NCBI GenBank assembly: GCA_003426165.1
Contig: QUAH01000007.1
Span: forward strand, 1-43,275
Reading direction: 5' to 3'
From: Candidatus Saccharicenans subterraneus
GTDB lineage: Bacteria; Acidobacteriota; Aminicenantia; Aminicenantales; Saccharicenantaceae
DNA: 43,275 nucleotides
A program made the position numbers and the translations under genes. Below the pieces are notes generated by a model that saw nothing but the letters and a program-made list of their open reading frames with translations, had not been told where the DNA came from and did not search any database. Shown one piece after another: positions 23,740-31,280 of the stretch. How positions within the stretch are numbered: position 1 is the first letter of the stretch; the number at the start of each line of letters is the position of its first letter.

Positions 23740-26169
23740 ATGGGTCAAATGGAATACGGGTGGTTTCTTTCCACACTCTACAACCTCTGGATATTTTTCC
23801 GCTATGTTTTCATAGTCCTGGTGGTGGCCTTTTCCATCGGGGGCCTGAATGACTTCTTTGTCGATATTTATTACTGGGTGCGCCAGCTCTACCGCTGGCT
23901 CTTCAAGCGCAGGCTCATCAAGCCGCTGACCCTGGACCAGCTCCTGGCCGTTGACGAAAAGCCCATTGCCATGATCATCCCGGCCTGGAAAGAAGTGGCC
24001 GTCATCAAGAAGATGCTCCTCAACACTCTGAATACCATTGACTACCGCAACTATTTCATCTTTGTCGGCTGCTATCCCAACGACCCGGAAACCCAGGCCG
24101 AGGTCGACCAGGTCAGCGAAGTCTATCCCCAGGTAATCAAGGTCGTCAATTCCAGGCCCGGACCCACCACCAAGGCCGACAACTTAAATGAAATCTACCG
24201 CGGCCTCTGCCATTTCGAAAAGGAGACCGGCCTGACCTTTGACATCGTTGTTCTCAGCGACTCCGAGGACATTCACCACCCGCTGTCCTTCAAGCTCTTC
24301 AATTACCTGATGCCGCGTTTCGAGATGATCCAGATTCCCATCATCCCCCTGGAGATGCCCTGGCACAGCTTCGTCGGCGGCGTCTACATGGATGAATTCG
24401 CCGAAAACCACCTGAAGGAACTTATCGTCCGGGAAAAAATTGCCCGCATTCTGCCCTCGGCCGGGACCAGCACCGCCTTCTGGCGGGAGAGCCTGAAGAA
24501 GCTGGATGAAGAGAACAACCTCCAGATCTTTAACCCCAAGAGCCTGACCGAGGATTACGAGGTCGGCATCAGGTTTGGCAAGCTCGGTTTGAAGCAAATC
24601 ATACTGGTGCAGTGGGTAGAACGGGTGGTAACCAGGAAGGGCCAGGCCAGGCCGAAAAAAGTCAAAGAGCTGGTGGCCACGCGGGCCTTCTTCCTGGAGG
24701 AATTCCGCAAGGCCATGCGGCAGCGGGCCCGCTGGGTCTACGGCATCGCCTGGCAGGGGCTCAGGAACATCGGCTGGGACCGCAACCTCAAGGTCAGCTA
24801 CACCCTGCTGCGCGACCGCCTGTCCTTTTTCACCAACTTCCTGTACCTGTTCGGTTACCTGCTAATTGCCTACCTGGTGACGGTCTGGGCCGTGCGCCTG
24901 TTCCGGCCCGATTTCGGCATACCGGCCCTGGTCCGGCACGACGAGATCTGGTGGAAGCTGGCTCTGCTGGTGCTGTTTTTCCTGTGCTGGCGGGTCCTGA
25001 TGAGGATTGTTTTTGTCAAGAAGATTTACGGGCTGGGCCAGGCCCTGCTGTCGCCCATCAGGATTGTGGTTGGCAACGTGCTGAACTTTTTCTCGTCCGG
25101 GCTGGCCATGCTCTGGTTGATAAGAGCGGTTTCCACCAGGCGGGAGCAGACCTGGATTAAAACCGAGCACGAGTTTCCAGCCGAAAAGCTGGAGGCCTTC
25201 CGGCGCAAGATCGGCGACCTGCTCCTGACCCGGCACCTGATCACGGCCAAGCAGCTGGAACAGGCGGTCAAGGTTCAGAAAAAGACGAAAAAGAGACTGG
25301 GCCAGATCCTGCTGGAGCTGGGTTACATCAGCGAGGAAGAGCTGGCCAGCGCCCTGGCCTACCAGCGGCAGTGGGCTTTCGTGGAAATTGACCCCTACGC
25401 TGTAGAGCCGGGGTTGCTGCGCATCATTCCCAAATGGCTGGCCGAGCGTTACCGGATTTTCCCGCTCAGGTATGAAAACGGGGTGCTGCATCTGGCCATC
25501 GACCGGATCGACCTGGGCCTGTTGAAATCCAGCCTGTCAGAGCTGATGAAGGTGGAGGTTAAGTTCAGCCTGACCACCAGTTATGACATAAATTATGCTA
25601 TCGAGAGGGCCTACTCCGAAGATTTTATGAAGGTGGTCAGGGGGCGGAGACTGGGCGAGCTGCTGCTCCGGGATAACATCATCACCAGGGAGCAGCTAAC
25701 CACGGCCCTTCGCAGGCAGAAGAGGAGCGGCGAAAGCCTGGGAGAAATCCTGGTGGACGAGGGATTCGTGGAGGAAGATTTTCTGAGGCGCTACCTGGAT
25801 GAACAGAAGAGGCTTGAAGAAAAGGAGAGAAGGGAGCGCGAGGAACTGGCCCAGAAAAAGCTGGAAGAAGCATTGAGAAAGGGAAAGGAAGAGGGGGCGA
25901 AAGCAGGAGAAAAGGAGAAAGAGGCGGAGGCGGGCCCTGAGCCGGCCGGCGGGATAGGGCCGGAGGAGACCGGAGAAGGTGAGGCCCCGGGAGCCGCGGA
26001 ACCAGGCGGAAAAGATACGACCATGGCGAGGGACGAGCGAGGTAGAGAGCCGGGTCCGGTGGCGGAAAAACCGGAAGAGGAGAAAAAGCCAGGGGATGAA
26101 ATAACCGTCGAAGCGGGCAGGGACGCGAAAGAAGGGAATGGGACCGGAGGCGGCGAGAAGGAGGGGTGA
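23740..26169 (+). CDS. nfrB: NfrB-like family 2 glycosyltransferase with tandem c-di-GMP-binding MshEN modules
   Basis: The 809-residue protein combines an N-terminal membrane segment (about 15-35), a GT2 domain, further helices (about 365-470) and C-terminal MshEN modules. The GT2 part has DSED at 174-177, TEDYE at 270-274 and the processive QRARW (QxxRW) at 328-332. MshEN motifs start at RKIG (489-492) and RLG (519-521), then again at RRLG (636-639) and SLG (666-668); each has the spaced Leu...ALxxQ pattern. The tail from about 690 is Glu/Lys/Gly-rich. The architecture matches E. coli NfrB, an inner-membrane transferase for a secreted glycan required for phage N4 adsorption. MshEN domains bind c-di-GMP. 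The divergent wecB and the downstream barrel support a glycan-secretion role. Confidence 0.87.
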   Translation: MGQMEYGWFLSTLYNLWIFFRYVFIVLVVAFSIGGLNDFFVDIYYWVRQLYRWLFKRRLIKPLTLDQLLAVDEKPIAMIIPAWKEVAVIKKMLLNTLNTIDYRNYFIFVGCYPNDPETQAEVDQVSEVYPQVIKVVNSRPGPTTKADNLNEIYRGLCHFEKETGLTFDIVVLSDSEDIHHPLSFKLFNYLMPRFEMIQIPIIPLEMPWHSFVGGVYMDEFAENHLKELIVREKIARILPSAGTSTAFWRESLKKLDEENNLQIFNPKSLTEDYEVGIRFGKLGLKQIILVQWVERVVTRKGQARPKKVKELVATRAFFLEEFRKAMRQRARWVYGIAWQGLRNIGWDRNLKVSYTLLRDRLSFFTNFLYLFGYLLIAYLVTVWAVRLFRPDFGIPALVRHDEIWWKLALLVLFFLCWRVLMRIVFVKKIYGLGQALLSPIRIVVGNVLNFFSSGLAMLWLIRAVSTRREQTWIKTEHEFPAEKLEAFRRKIGDLLLTRHLITAKQLEQAVKVQKKTKKRLGQILLELGYISEEELASALAYQRQWAFVEIDPYAVEPGLLRIIPKWLAERYRIFPLRYENGVLHLAIDRIDLGLLKSSLSELMKVEVKFSLTTSYDINYAIERAYSEDFMKVVRGRRLGELLLRDNIITREQLTTALRRQKRSGESLGEILVDEGFVEEDFLRRYLDEQKRLEEKERREREELAQKKLEEALRKGKEEGAKAGEKEKEAEAGPEPAGGIGPEETGEGEAPGAAEPGGKDTTMARDERGREPGPVAEKPEEEKKPGDEITVEAGRDAKEGNGTGGGEKEG

Positions 26170-26224
26170 GTGGGGAAGCAGGGGAAAGGAAGCCGTAGGA
26201 TGCTCTCTCGGCTCCCGGAATTCG

Positions 26225-26246
26225 GGGGACACGCTCTCCTGTCCCC
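26225..26246. repeat. Short-form palindrome after the NfrB-like gene
   Basis: GGGGACAC...TGTCCCC with a poorly paired centre (GCTCTC) lies 56 bases after the stop codon. The remainder of the 26170-26508 gap shows no gene or strong promoter. Confidence 0.7.
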
Positions 26247-26508
26247 AAATCTTAATTTGGGCGAGTGTCAGGCAGGCTAGGTAAGTGATCTGATGAGGTT
26301 GAGTCGGATGAATAACCTGTTGCTGCCATCCGGGGTCGGTGTTAAGAAGATTGATGAGAATAAAGAGTCTTTTGAGGATAACAATGACTCATGCTAATAG
26401 TTTTTTCAGGGCTGGTTTTCCAGGGTTAGCCGATTGCCCCCGGCGAGCTGGTGACTGGAGGCCAGGCTCTTTGAGTATTAGAATATCACGGTAAGGCGGG
26501 TTCGGTAG

Positions 26509-27276
26509 ATGAAAAATAAGGAAGCAGCGAGATTCAAAAAGACGGAAAGGAAGTGGCGGGGATATTTGCTGTGCGGGCTTTTAATCATCGGCCTGGCCGC
26601 GATTTGGGGCGAAGCTGCGGCCGAGGTCAAACCACAGTTCGGGCTGGAGGGATACGGGGGTTCGAACAAACTGTTCATCCTGAGCCCGTGGCTGGGTGTC
26701 CGCTTTGGCCTGGGCAGCGAAGTTTCTTTGATACTCCGGTACAATTATCACAATTTCCGCTATGACTATTACGGCAGCGACGGCCTGGGGGGAAGCGTTC
26801 TTAAAACAATGAAGGCTGATGTCAGCCGGATGTCGGGCACTCTCTATTTTTCAAAAAAGGGGCTTTCCGGGTACGTCAACCTGTCGTACCTGGTTGGTTC
26901 TGACGGCTATCGTGGCTTCCTGGCCGACAGCGGGCTGGAATATAAATTCAACGAACACATTGCCGGGCTGTGGTCCGTCTATTCCATCCGGGAAAAATCA
27001 GTTCTCTGGCATCCGGAGGAGACGGTCAGGTGGATAAATACCTATTCGATGAGATTCGGGATGAAATTCTGGCTGGTGAAAAACCTGGCTTTCAACCCGA
27101 ACCTGTACCTGATGAAGAATTCCGAGGAAGTGGAGGGCGTTTCCTATTCGGTCGGCCTGGTTTACAGCCCGAACTGGTGGGTGGCCATCCACGCCTATTA
27201 CTTCCGCTACGGCGAGACAGCCTTCTATGTCTTCCGCGGCAACTACTTCAGCTGCGGCCTCAACTTCTACTTCTAA
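26509..27276 (+). CDS. Small outer-membrane beta-barrel, possibly YaiO-like
   Basis: The 255-residue protein has a basic N-terminus, a hydrophobic segment (about 20-36) and a signal cleavage region AAAE. The rest alternates hydrophobic and polar residues with many aromatics (LILRYNYHNFRYDYYG, VGLVYSPNWWVAIHAYYFRYG) and ends GLNFYF, the C-terminal Phe signature of outer-membrane barrels. Length and aromatic content resemble the YaiO family, but I cannot confirm that. It follows the NfrB-like gene on the same strand after 339 bases and could be the outer-membrane exit for the glycan, the role NfrA plays in E. coli. The ribosome binding site is weak. Confidence 0.65.
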   Translation: MKNKEAARFKKTERKWRGYLLCGLLIIGLAAIWGEAAAEVKPQFGLEGYGGSNKLFILSPWLGVRFGLGSEVSLILRYNYHNFRYDYYGSDGLGGSVLKTMKADVSRMSGTLYFSKKGLSGYVNLSYLVGSDGYRGFLADSGLEYKFNEHIAGLWSVYSIREKSVLWHPEETVRWINTYSMRFGMKFWLVKNLAFNPNLYLMKNSEEVEGVSYSVGLVYSPNWWVAIHAYYFRYGETAFYVFRGNYFSCGLNFYF

Positions 27277-27283
27277 CCTAACA

Positions 27284-27378
27284 GGGGACACCGTACACTG
27301 TCCCCTTTTTTCTCTTTTCCTCGCAATTTCTCCCCATATAGGACAGCCCCGAAAACGGGGACACCTTCAGGTGTCCCC
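27284..27378. repeat. Composite of two short-form palindromes (73-bp period)
   Basis: Copies at 27284-27305 (centre CGTACA) and 27357-27378 (centre CTTCAG). The first begins seven bases after the barrel stop and is followed by TTTTTT, so it may terminate transcription. The spacer includes TTTCTCCCCATATAGGAC. Confidence 0.85.
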
Positions 27379-27630
27379 TGTTTCAGCCCGCAACCGATTT
27401 ATACTGCCTGAGCTCCAACCTTCGGTTAGGTTGATTTCCGGGTCCTGGTTGATTAGGGATCCCGATTTTAAGAGAACCGGCCTGCTCAAAAACCATTACA
27501 CCTTATCCACATTTCGTTCTAAACACATATTTCATTACACGTGCTTCATTCTCAATATCTTAAAATCTTGAATTATTGCTCGTAAATTGTGACGGATGAC
27601 CCGGCCAAAAGGCTACGGGAAAAAGAAAAA
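27379..27630. other. AT-rich gene-free stretch
   Basis: No gene, promoter or repeat is recognised between the two composite repeats in the 27277-27727 gap. The centre is AT-rich and has no long frame. Confidence 0.4.
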
Positions 27631-27725
27631 GGGGACACCGTAAGGTGTCCCCGCCGTGGCGTCGGAACCGTATGGGGGAAAATTTAAAGAAAAAGGCAAA
27701 AAAGGGGACACCTTACAGTGTCCCC
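27631..27725. repeat. Composite of two short-form palindromes (73-bp period)
   Basis: Copies at 27631-27652 (centre CGTAAG) and 27704-27725 (centre CTTACA). The second ends two bases from the stop codon of the M24 protein on the minus strand. The spacer contains TATGGGGGAAAATTT. Confidence 0.85.
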
Positions 27726-27727
27726 TG

Positions 27728-29146
27728 TTAGAGCTTGAGGAACATCCATTCTTTGGTGTAGGGGACGCTGCTCATCATGATCCCCTTGTCCTTCGCTACC
27801 AGCAGGCTGTCGCTCGGGTTGTAGCCAAACCCGTTCTCCGGGTCATAAAGGCCCGGTTCCACGCTGAACATCATGCCCTCTTCCAGGACGGTGTTATCGC
27901 CGAGGGCCAGCCAGGGAGCCTGGTGTCCCTCCATGCCCGAACCGTGGGCCGGCCGGTGGTAGACGTATTTTCCCACGCCCATTTTGACCTGGTATTCGTG
28001 GATGGCCGCGGCCACCTCGGCACAGGTCCGCCCGGCCCGAGATTCACGTTCCTGGATGTGGACGCATTCCGTGACCACGTCCCAGAGCTTTTCGCGGTGG
28101 GCGTCCCAGGGCGCAATCTGGTAGTAGCGGTAAAGCTCGCCGCCGTAACCGCCAATTCTCACCCCGCCCGAAACCTGCAGGGCGTCGCCCCGCTCGATTT
28201 TCTTGTGGAAGAACTGGTTGGGATGGGGATAGGCCGTGGCCGCCCCGGTGCGACAGCTTATGCCGACCGAAATTCCCACGGCGCTGTGGGGACGTCCGTC
28301 GCGCTTGATATCCTTCATTATGAGGTCCACCCCGAATTCCCGGGCCGCCTCGGCCACCTCGAAATCGGTGGCGTCGGTGCCATGCTCCAGGATGTAGTCC
28401 CGGGCGAAGGCGTGAATCTGGCTGAAGTAATTCATGGCCCGCTGGGTCAGGGCGATTTCTTCCGGCGTCTTGACCATTCGCATCTTGAGGCAGATGTCCG
28501 AGATGTCGTGAAAGGTGGCCCGCGGCAAAACGTTTTTGGCCTTGTTGAGCCGCGAGGGCGTTAACTCGGTATCGATGCCGATGGCGCTTTCGCCAAAGCC
28601 GCGCTTCTTGAGGCCGTTGAGCAGCCATTCAAATAGGTCAACCGTTTTGCCCACGGTAATAACGCCTTTTTCCGGGTGGCCGCCTTCCGAGTGCAAAAAA
28701 TCGAAGTAGTATTCGTTTTCGGTGGACCACCAGCTGGTGACCAGGTCGCGGTCGAGGCCCGGGTGGTACCAGTAGAGGGCGTCCTCATCGACCGCGAACA
28801 CCGCGTAGAAGGGCCTTTCAGTCGTGGTGTGGAACAGCCCGGTAAAGTAGATAATGTTCCAGGTATTCTGCAGGATGACAGCCTTGAGGCCACGTTCACC
28901 GGCCTTTTCCCTGAGCCGGGTCGCCGTGGCCCTGTACCATTCGAGCGGCAGCCGGTCAAAGGTAGCCGGGGCCGGGTGGTCGGGATTCTGAATGAGAAGC
29001 CTGACCGATTCGGAAACAGGAGACCGCTTGCCACCTGCTTCCTTGCCGGATGGCTGGCAACCGGTTGTGGTTAGGGTGGTTGCCCCGGCTCCGGCGGCTA
29101 TCAAACCGGTTCCGAGGGTCTTAAGGAAAGTCCTCCTGTCTGCCAT
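27728..29146 (-). CDS. Tat-exported M24-family (creatinase/prolidase-like) protein with altered metal site
   Basis: The 472-residue protein has a Tat signal (DRRTFLKTLG, hydrophobic 10-28, and a possible lipobox TTGC ending at Cys30). An N-terminal creatinase-like domain (about 70-210) and a pita-bread M24 domain (about 230-465) follow. Aligned to aminopeptidase P, the five metal ligands D, D, H, E, E correspond to S326, E337, H401, E430 and S445. Three of five are therefore replaced, while HGSGMEGH and FSVEPGLY are kept. Creatinase also uses this fold without metal, so a metal-independent hydrolase is plausible. The ATG has a strong GGAGGAAGAAT site. Substrate unknown; it acts outside the cytoplasm. 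Confidence 0.82.
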   Translation of the reverse strand: MADRRTFLKTLGTGLIAAGAGATTLTTTGCQPSGKEAGGKRSPVSESVRLLIQNPDHPAPATFDRLPLEWYRATATRLREKAGERGLKAVILQNTWNIIYFTGLFHTTTERPFYAVFAVDEDALYWYHPGLDRDLVTSWWSTENEYYFDFLHSEGGHPEKGVITVGKTVDLFEWLLNGLKKRGFGESAIGIDTELTPSRLNKAKNVLPRATFHDISDICLKMRMVKTPEEIALTQRAMNYFSQIHAFARDYILEHGTDATDFEVAEAAREFGVDLIMKDIKRDGRPHSAVGISVGISCRTGAATAYPHPNQFFHKKIERGDALQVSGGVRIGGYGGELYRYYQIAPWDAHREKLWDVVTECVHIQERESRAGRTCAEVAAAIHEYQVKMGVGKYVYHRPAHGSGMEGHQAPWLALGDNTVLEEGMMFSVEPGLYDPENGFGYNPSDSLLVAKDKGIMMSSVPYTKEWMFLKL

Positions 29147-29321
29147 ATTCTTCCTCCTTCTTGTTTGATAAGTTCAGCGACGCGGGGATGCGGCGGGAAC
29201 AACCCGTTCCAGCGCCTCCGCAGGCCGTCGGTCATACTACGGTATTTTATAAAAAAGGCCGGCGATTTATAAAGAAAAATTGTGTCGGGAACCTGAATGT
29301 GAGAGCCCGTGGATCGTAAAA

Positions 29322-29416
29322 GGGGACACCTTTAACTGTCCCCGGTTTTAGCCCAAATATCACAGGGAGAAGTCATGGCCGGTAATGGGAAAAAGGGGAC
29401 ATCTGCAGGTGTCCCC
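29322..29416. repeat. Composite of two short-form palindromes (73-bp period)
   Basis: Copies at 29322-29343 (centre CTTTAA, with one arm base changed) and 29395-29416 (GGGGACAT-CTGCAG-GTGTCCCC). The spacer has GCCCAAATATCACAGGGAGAA, the orientation opposite to the composite at 27284. The pair lies just upstream of the mnmA promoter; the rest of 29147-29468 is featureless. Confidence 0.85.
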
Positions 29417-29453
29417 TCTTTTAGGGGCGGGGGCAAGGTCAGGGTAATGATGA

Positions 29454-29459
29454 TATAAT
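29454..29459 (+). promoter_or_regulatory. TATAAT -10 giving a near-leaderless mnmA mRNA
   Basis: ATGATGATATAATACTGG places the TATAAT nine bases before the ATG at 29469. A start about seven bases downstream leaves a leader of two or three bases. There is no ribosome binding site. Confidence 0.5.
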
Positions 29460-29468
29460 ACTGGCGAC

Positions 29469-30599
29469 ATGGACGCACAGAAAAAAAAGAGAGTCCTGGT
29501 TGGAATGAGCGGCGGGGTGGACTCGTCCGTGGCCGCCCTGTTGCTCAAGCAGGCCGGTTACGACGTGATTGGGGTGACCATGCGGATAACCCCTGAAGGA
29601 GTGGCTCCGGCCGCCCGCAAGCTCGCCTGTTACGGGGAAGATGAGGCCGCCGAAATTGAAGATATCGAGAAGGTAGCCAGGCACCTGGGCATTGAATTCC
29701 GGGTGGTGGACCTGAGACGAGAGTACGAGGAGAGGATTCTCAACTATTTTCGAGATGAATATGCGCGCGGGCGGACTCCCAACCCCTGCGTTAAGTGCAA
29801 CGCGGAGATTAAGTTCGGGCTGTTGCTGGAGGGGTGTCGCCGGCTCGGCCTGGAGTATGATTACTTTGCCACAGGTCATTACGCCCGGATCCGGTTTGAC
29901 GAGCGGTCGGGGCGCTGGCTTCTGTTAAAGGCCCGGGATGCGGCCAAGGACCAGTCCTATTTTCTGTCGCTGCTGAGCCAGGAGCAGCTGGCCAGGAGCC
30001 TTTTCCCGCTCGGGGACTTGCGGAAAGCTGAGGTGCGAAAAATTGCCCGGGAGAACGGGCTGCCGGTGAGCGAGAAGGAAGAGAGCCAGGATTTTTACGC
30101 CGGCGACTACCGTGAGCTTCTGAATAAAGGCACGCCCGGGCCGATCAAGGACCTGGGAGGCAGGGTCCTGGGGCAGCACGATGGCATCGAAAACTACACT
30201 GTCGGACAGCGGCGCGGGCTGGGCATTGCCAGCGGCGGCCGGCTGTACGTGGTGCGGATTGAAGCCGAGACCAACACGGTTTATATCGGCGAGGAAAAGG
30301 ATTTGCTCACCAGCAAGTTTTATGTCGACCGGGTTAACTGGGTGGCCCGGGTACCGGCGGCCGGGGAGGAAATCGAGGCCGCGGTCAGAGTGAGGTACAG
30401 GTCGCCGGAGCTGCATTGCCGGCTGGTTTCGAGGACGAGGGAGAAGGGGACCGGCCCCGGTGGGCAGGATTTGGATGGAATGTTCGCGCCGGGAACGGTT
30501 GAGGTAACTTTGTTGACTCCATACAAGGCGGTGACGCCGGGCCAGGTGGCAGTGTTCTATGAGGGCGAGCTGGTCCTGGGTGCCGGCTTCATCCGCTAA
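29469..30599 (+). CDS. mnmA: tRNA-specific 2-thiouridylase MnmA, cysteine variant
   Basis: The 376-residue cytoplasmic enzyme thiolates U34 of tRNAs for Lys, Glu and Gln. The PP-loop SGGVDSS is at 14-20, and TPNPCVKCNAEIKFG gives C107 and C110 in a CxxC arrangement. ATGHYAR is at 135-141. The GQRRGLGI run introduces the C-terminal domains. The second canonical catalytic cysteine (Cys199 in E. coli, in a CFIG context) is missing: the aligned run is ESQDFYAG (205-212). Extra cysteines C54 (ACYGEDE) and C123 are present and could take part. A glycine-rich insertion (EKGTGPGGQDLDG) lies near residue 325. No ribosome binding site is seen; the message is probably leaderless. Confidence 0.9.
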   Translation: MDAQKKKRVLVGMSGGVDSSVAALLLKQAGYDVIGVTMRITPEGVAPAARKLACYGEDEAAEIEDIEKVARHLGIEFRVVDLRREYEERILNYFRDEYARGRTPNPCVKCNAEIKFGLLLEGCRRLGLEYDYFATGHYARIRFDERSGRWLLLKARDAAKDQSYFLSLLSQEQLARSLFPLGDLRKAEVRKIARENGLPVSEKEESQDFYAGDYRELLNKGTPGPIKDLGGRVLGQHDGIENYTVGQRRGLGIASGGRLYVVRIEAETNTVYIGEEKDLLTSKFYVDRVNWVARVPAAGEEIEAAVRVRYRSPELHCRLVSRTREKGTGPGGQDLDGMFAPGTVEVTLLTPYKAVTPGQVAVFYEGELVLGAGFIR

Positions 30600-30606
30600 T
30601 CAAACA

Positions 30607-30774
30607 GGGGACACCTGCAAGTGTCCCCTCCTTCGGCCCAATTTTTATAGGGGAAAATACTGGCAAACGGCGATAAAGAGGGGACATCTGCAAGTGTCCC
30701 CTCTTTTCCCCTTGTTCTGATAATTTTCCCCATAGAAATTGGCCTCTAATACGGGGACACCTGCAGGTGTCCCC
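30607..30774. repeat. Triple short-form palindrome array, two exact 73-bp steps
   Basis: Copies at 30607-30628, 30680-30701 and 30753-30774, with centres CTGCAA, CTGCAA and CTGCAG. The first begins seven bases after the mnmA stop and the third ends four bases before the end of the convergent gene. The two spacers carry the same AT motif in opposite orientations (TTTTTATAGGGGAAAA versus TTTTCCCCATAGAAATT), so alternate units face each other as in BIME arrays. Confidence 0.88.
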
Positions 30775-30778
30775 AAAT

Positions 30779-31222
30779 TCAATGGCGGTGGTAGATTTTG
30801 CCGACGATTTTCCAGCCGTCGGGAAACCTGTACAGCGACAGGTAATCGGTAAAAATCCGCTGGCCTTCGCGGTGCAGCTCCAGCTTGACCATGGCCGCAT
30901 CGCCGGTGATGTCAACCTGCAGAAACTTGCAGGTGGTCAGGGGCGGCTTCTGACCGGCGGCCTTTCTCTTCTCGGTTGAGGCAATCCAGTCGGCTATCGG
31001 CAGCCGTGTTAGCTGGCCGTCTCTTAACCCGAGCAACACGAAGTCGGGGTGGAAACCGGCCCGTGTCTTCTCCAGGTCTCCCAGGTTTTGCAGCCCGTCG
31101 ACGTAGGCCGGCTGGATGAGGGCCTTGATAGCTTCCTCGTCGCTTGCCGGTTGTGATTTCGCATCTGCGGGTAAAATCATCAGAATAGCGATCACAGTCA
31201 ACAACAGAATCCTTTGACTCAT
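30779..31222 (-). CDS. Secreted lumazine-binding/NTF2-like protein
   Basis: The protein is about 147 residues from the ATG at 31222, which follows AAGGAGTATTT. The longer frame to 31315 lacks a site and runs through intergenic sequence. A signal peptide (ILLLTVIAILMILPADA) precedes an alpha+beta domain of the putative lumazine-binding (SnoaL/NTF2-like) family: AIKALIQPAYVDGLQNLGDLEKTRAGFHPDF gives the first helices and the start of the sheet, and LSLYRFPDGWKIVGKIYHRH the final strands. Such proteins are small ligand-binding or scaffolding domains of unknown role. The gene end abuts a palindrome that may terminate it. Confidence 0.78.
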   Translation of the reverse strand: MSQRILLLTVIAILMILPADAKSQPASDEEAIKALIQPAYVDGLQNLGDLEKTRAGFHPDFVLLGLRDGQLTRLPIADWIASTEKRKAAGQKPPLTTCKFLQVDITGDAAMVKLELHREGQRIFTDYLSLYRFPDGWKIVGKIYHRH

Positions 31223-31280
31223 AAATACTCCTTTCATAGCCAAGTTATCATTAAGACGCCGGCCCGGGCAATCGGGAATT

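Noticed and set aside
25682..26248. Minus-strand Ser/Pro-rich frames opposite the NfrB-like tail
   Set aside because: Shadows of Glu/Lys/Gly-rich codons; no start signal and no conserved feature.
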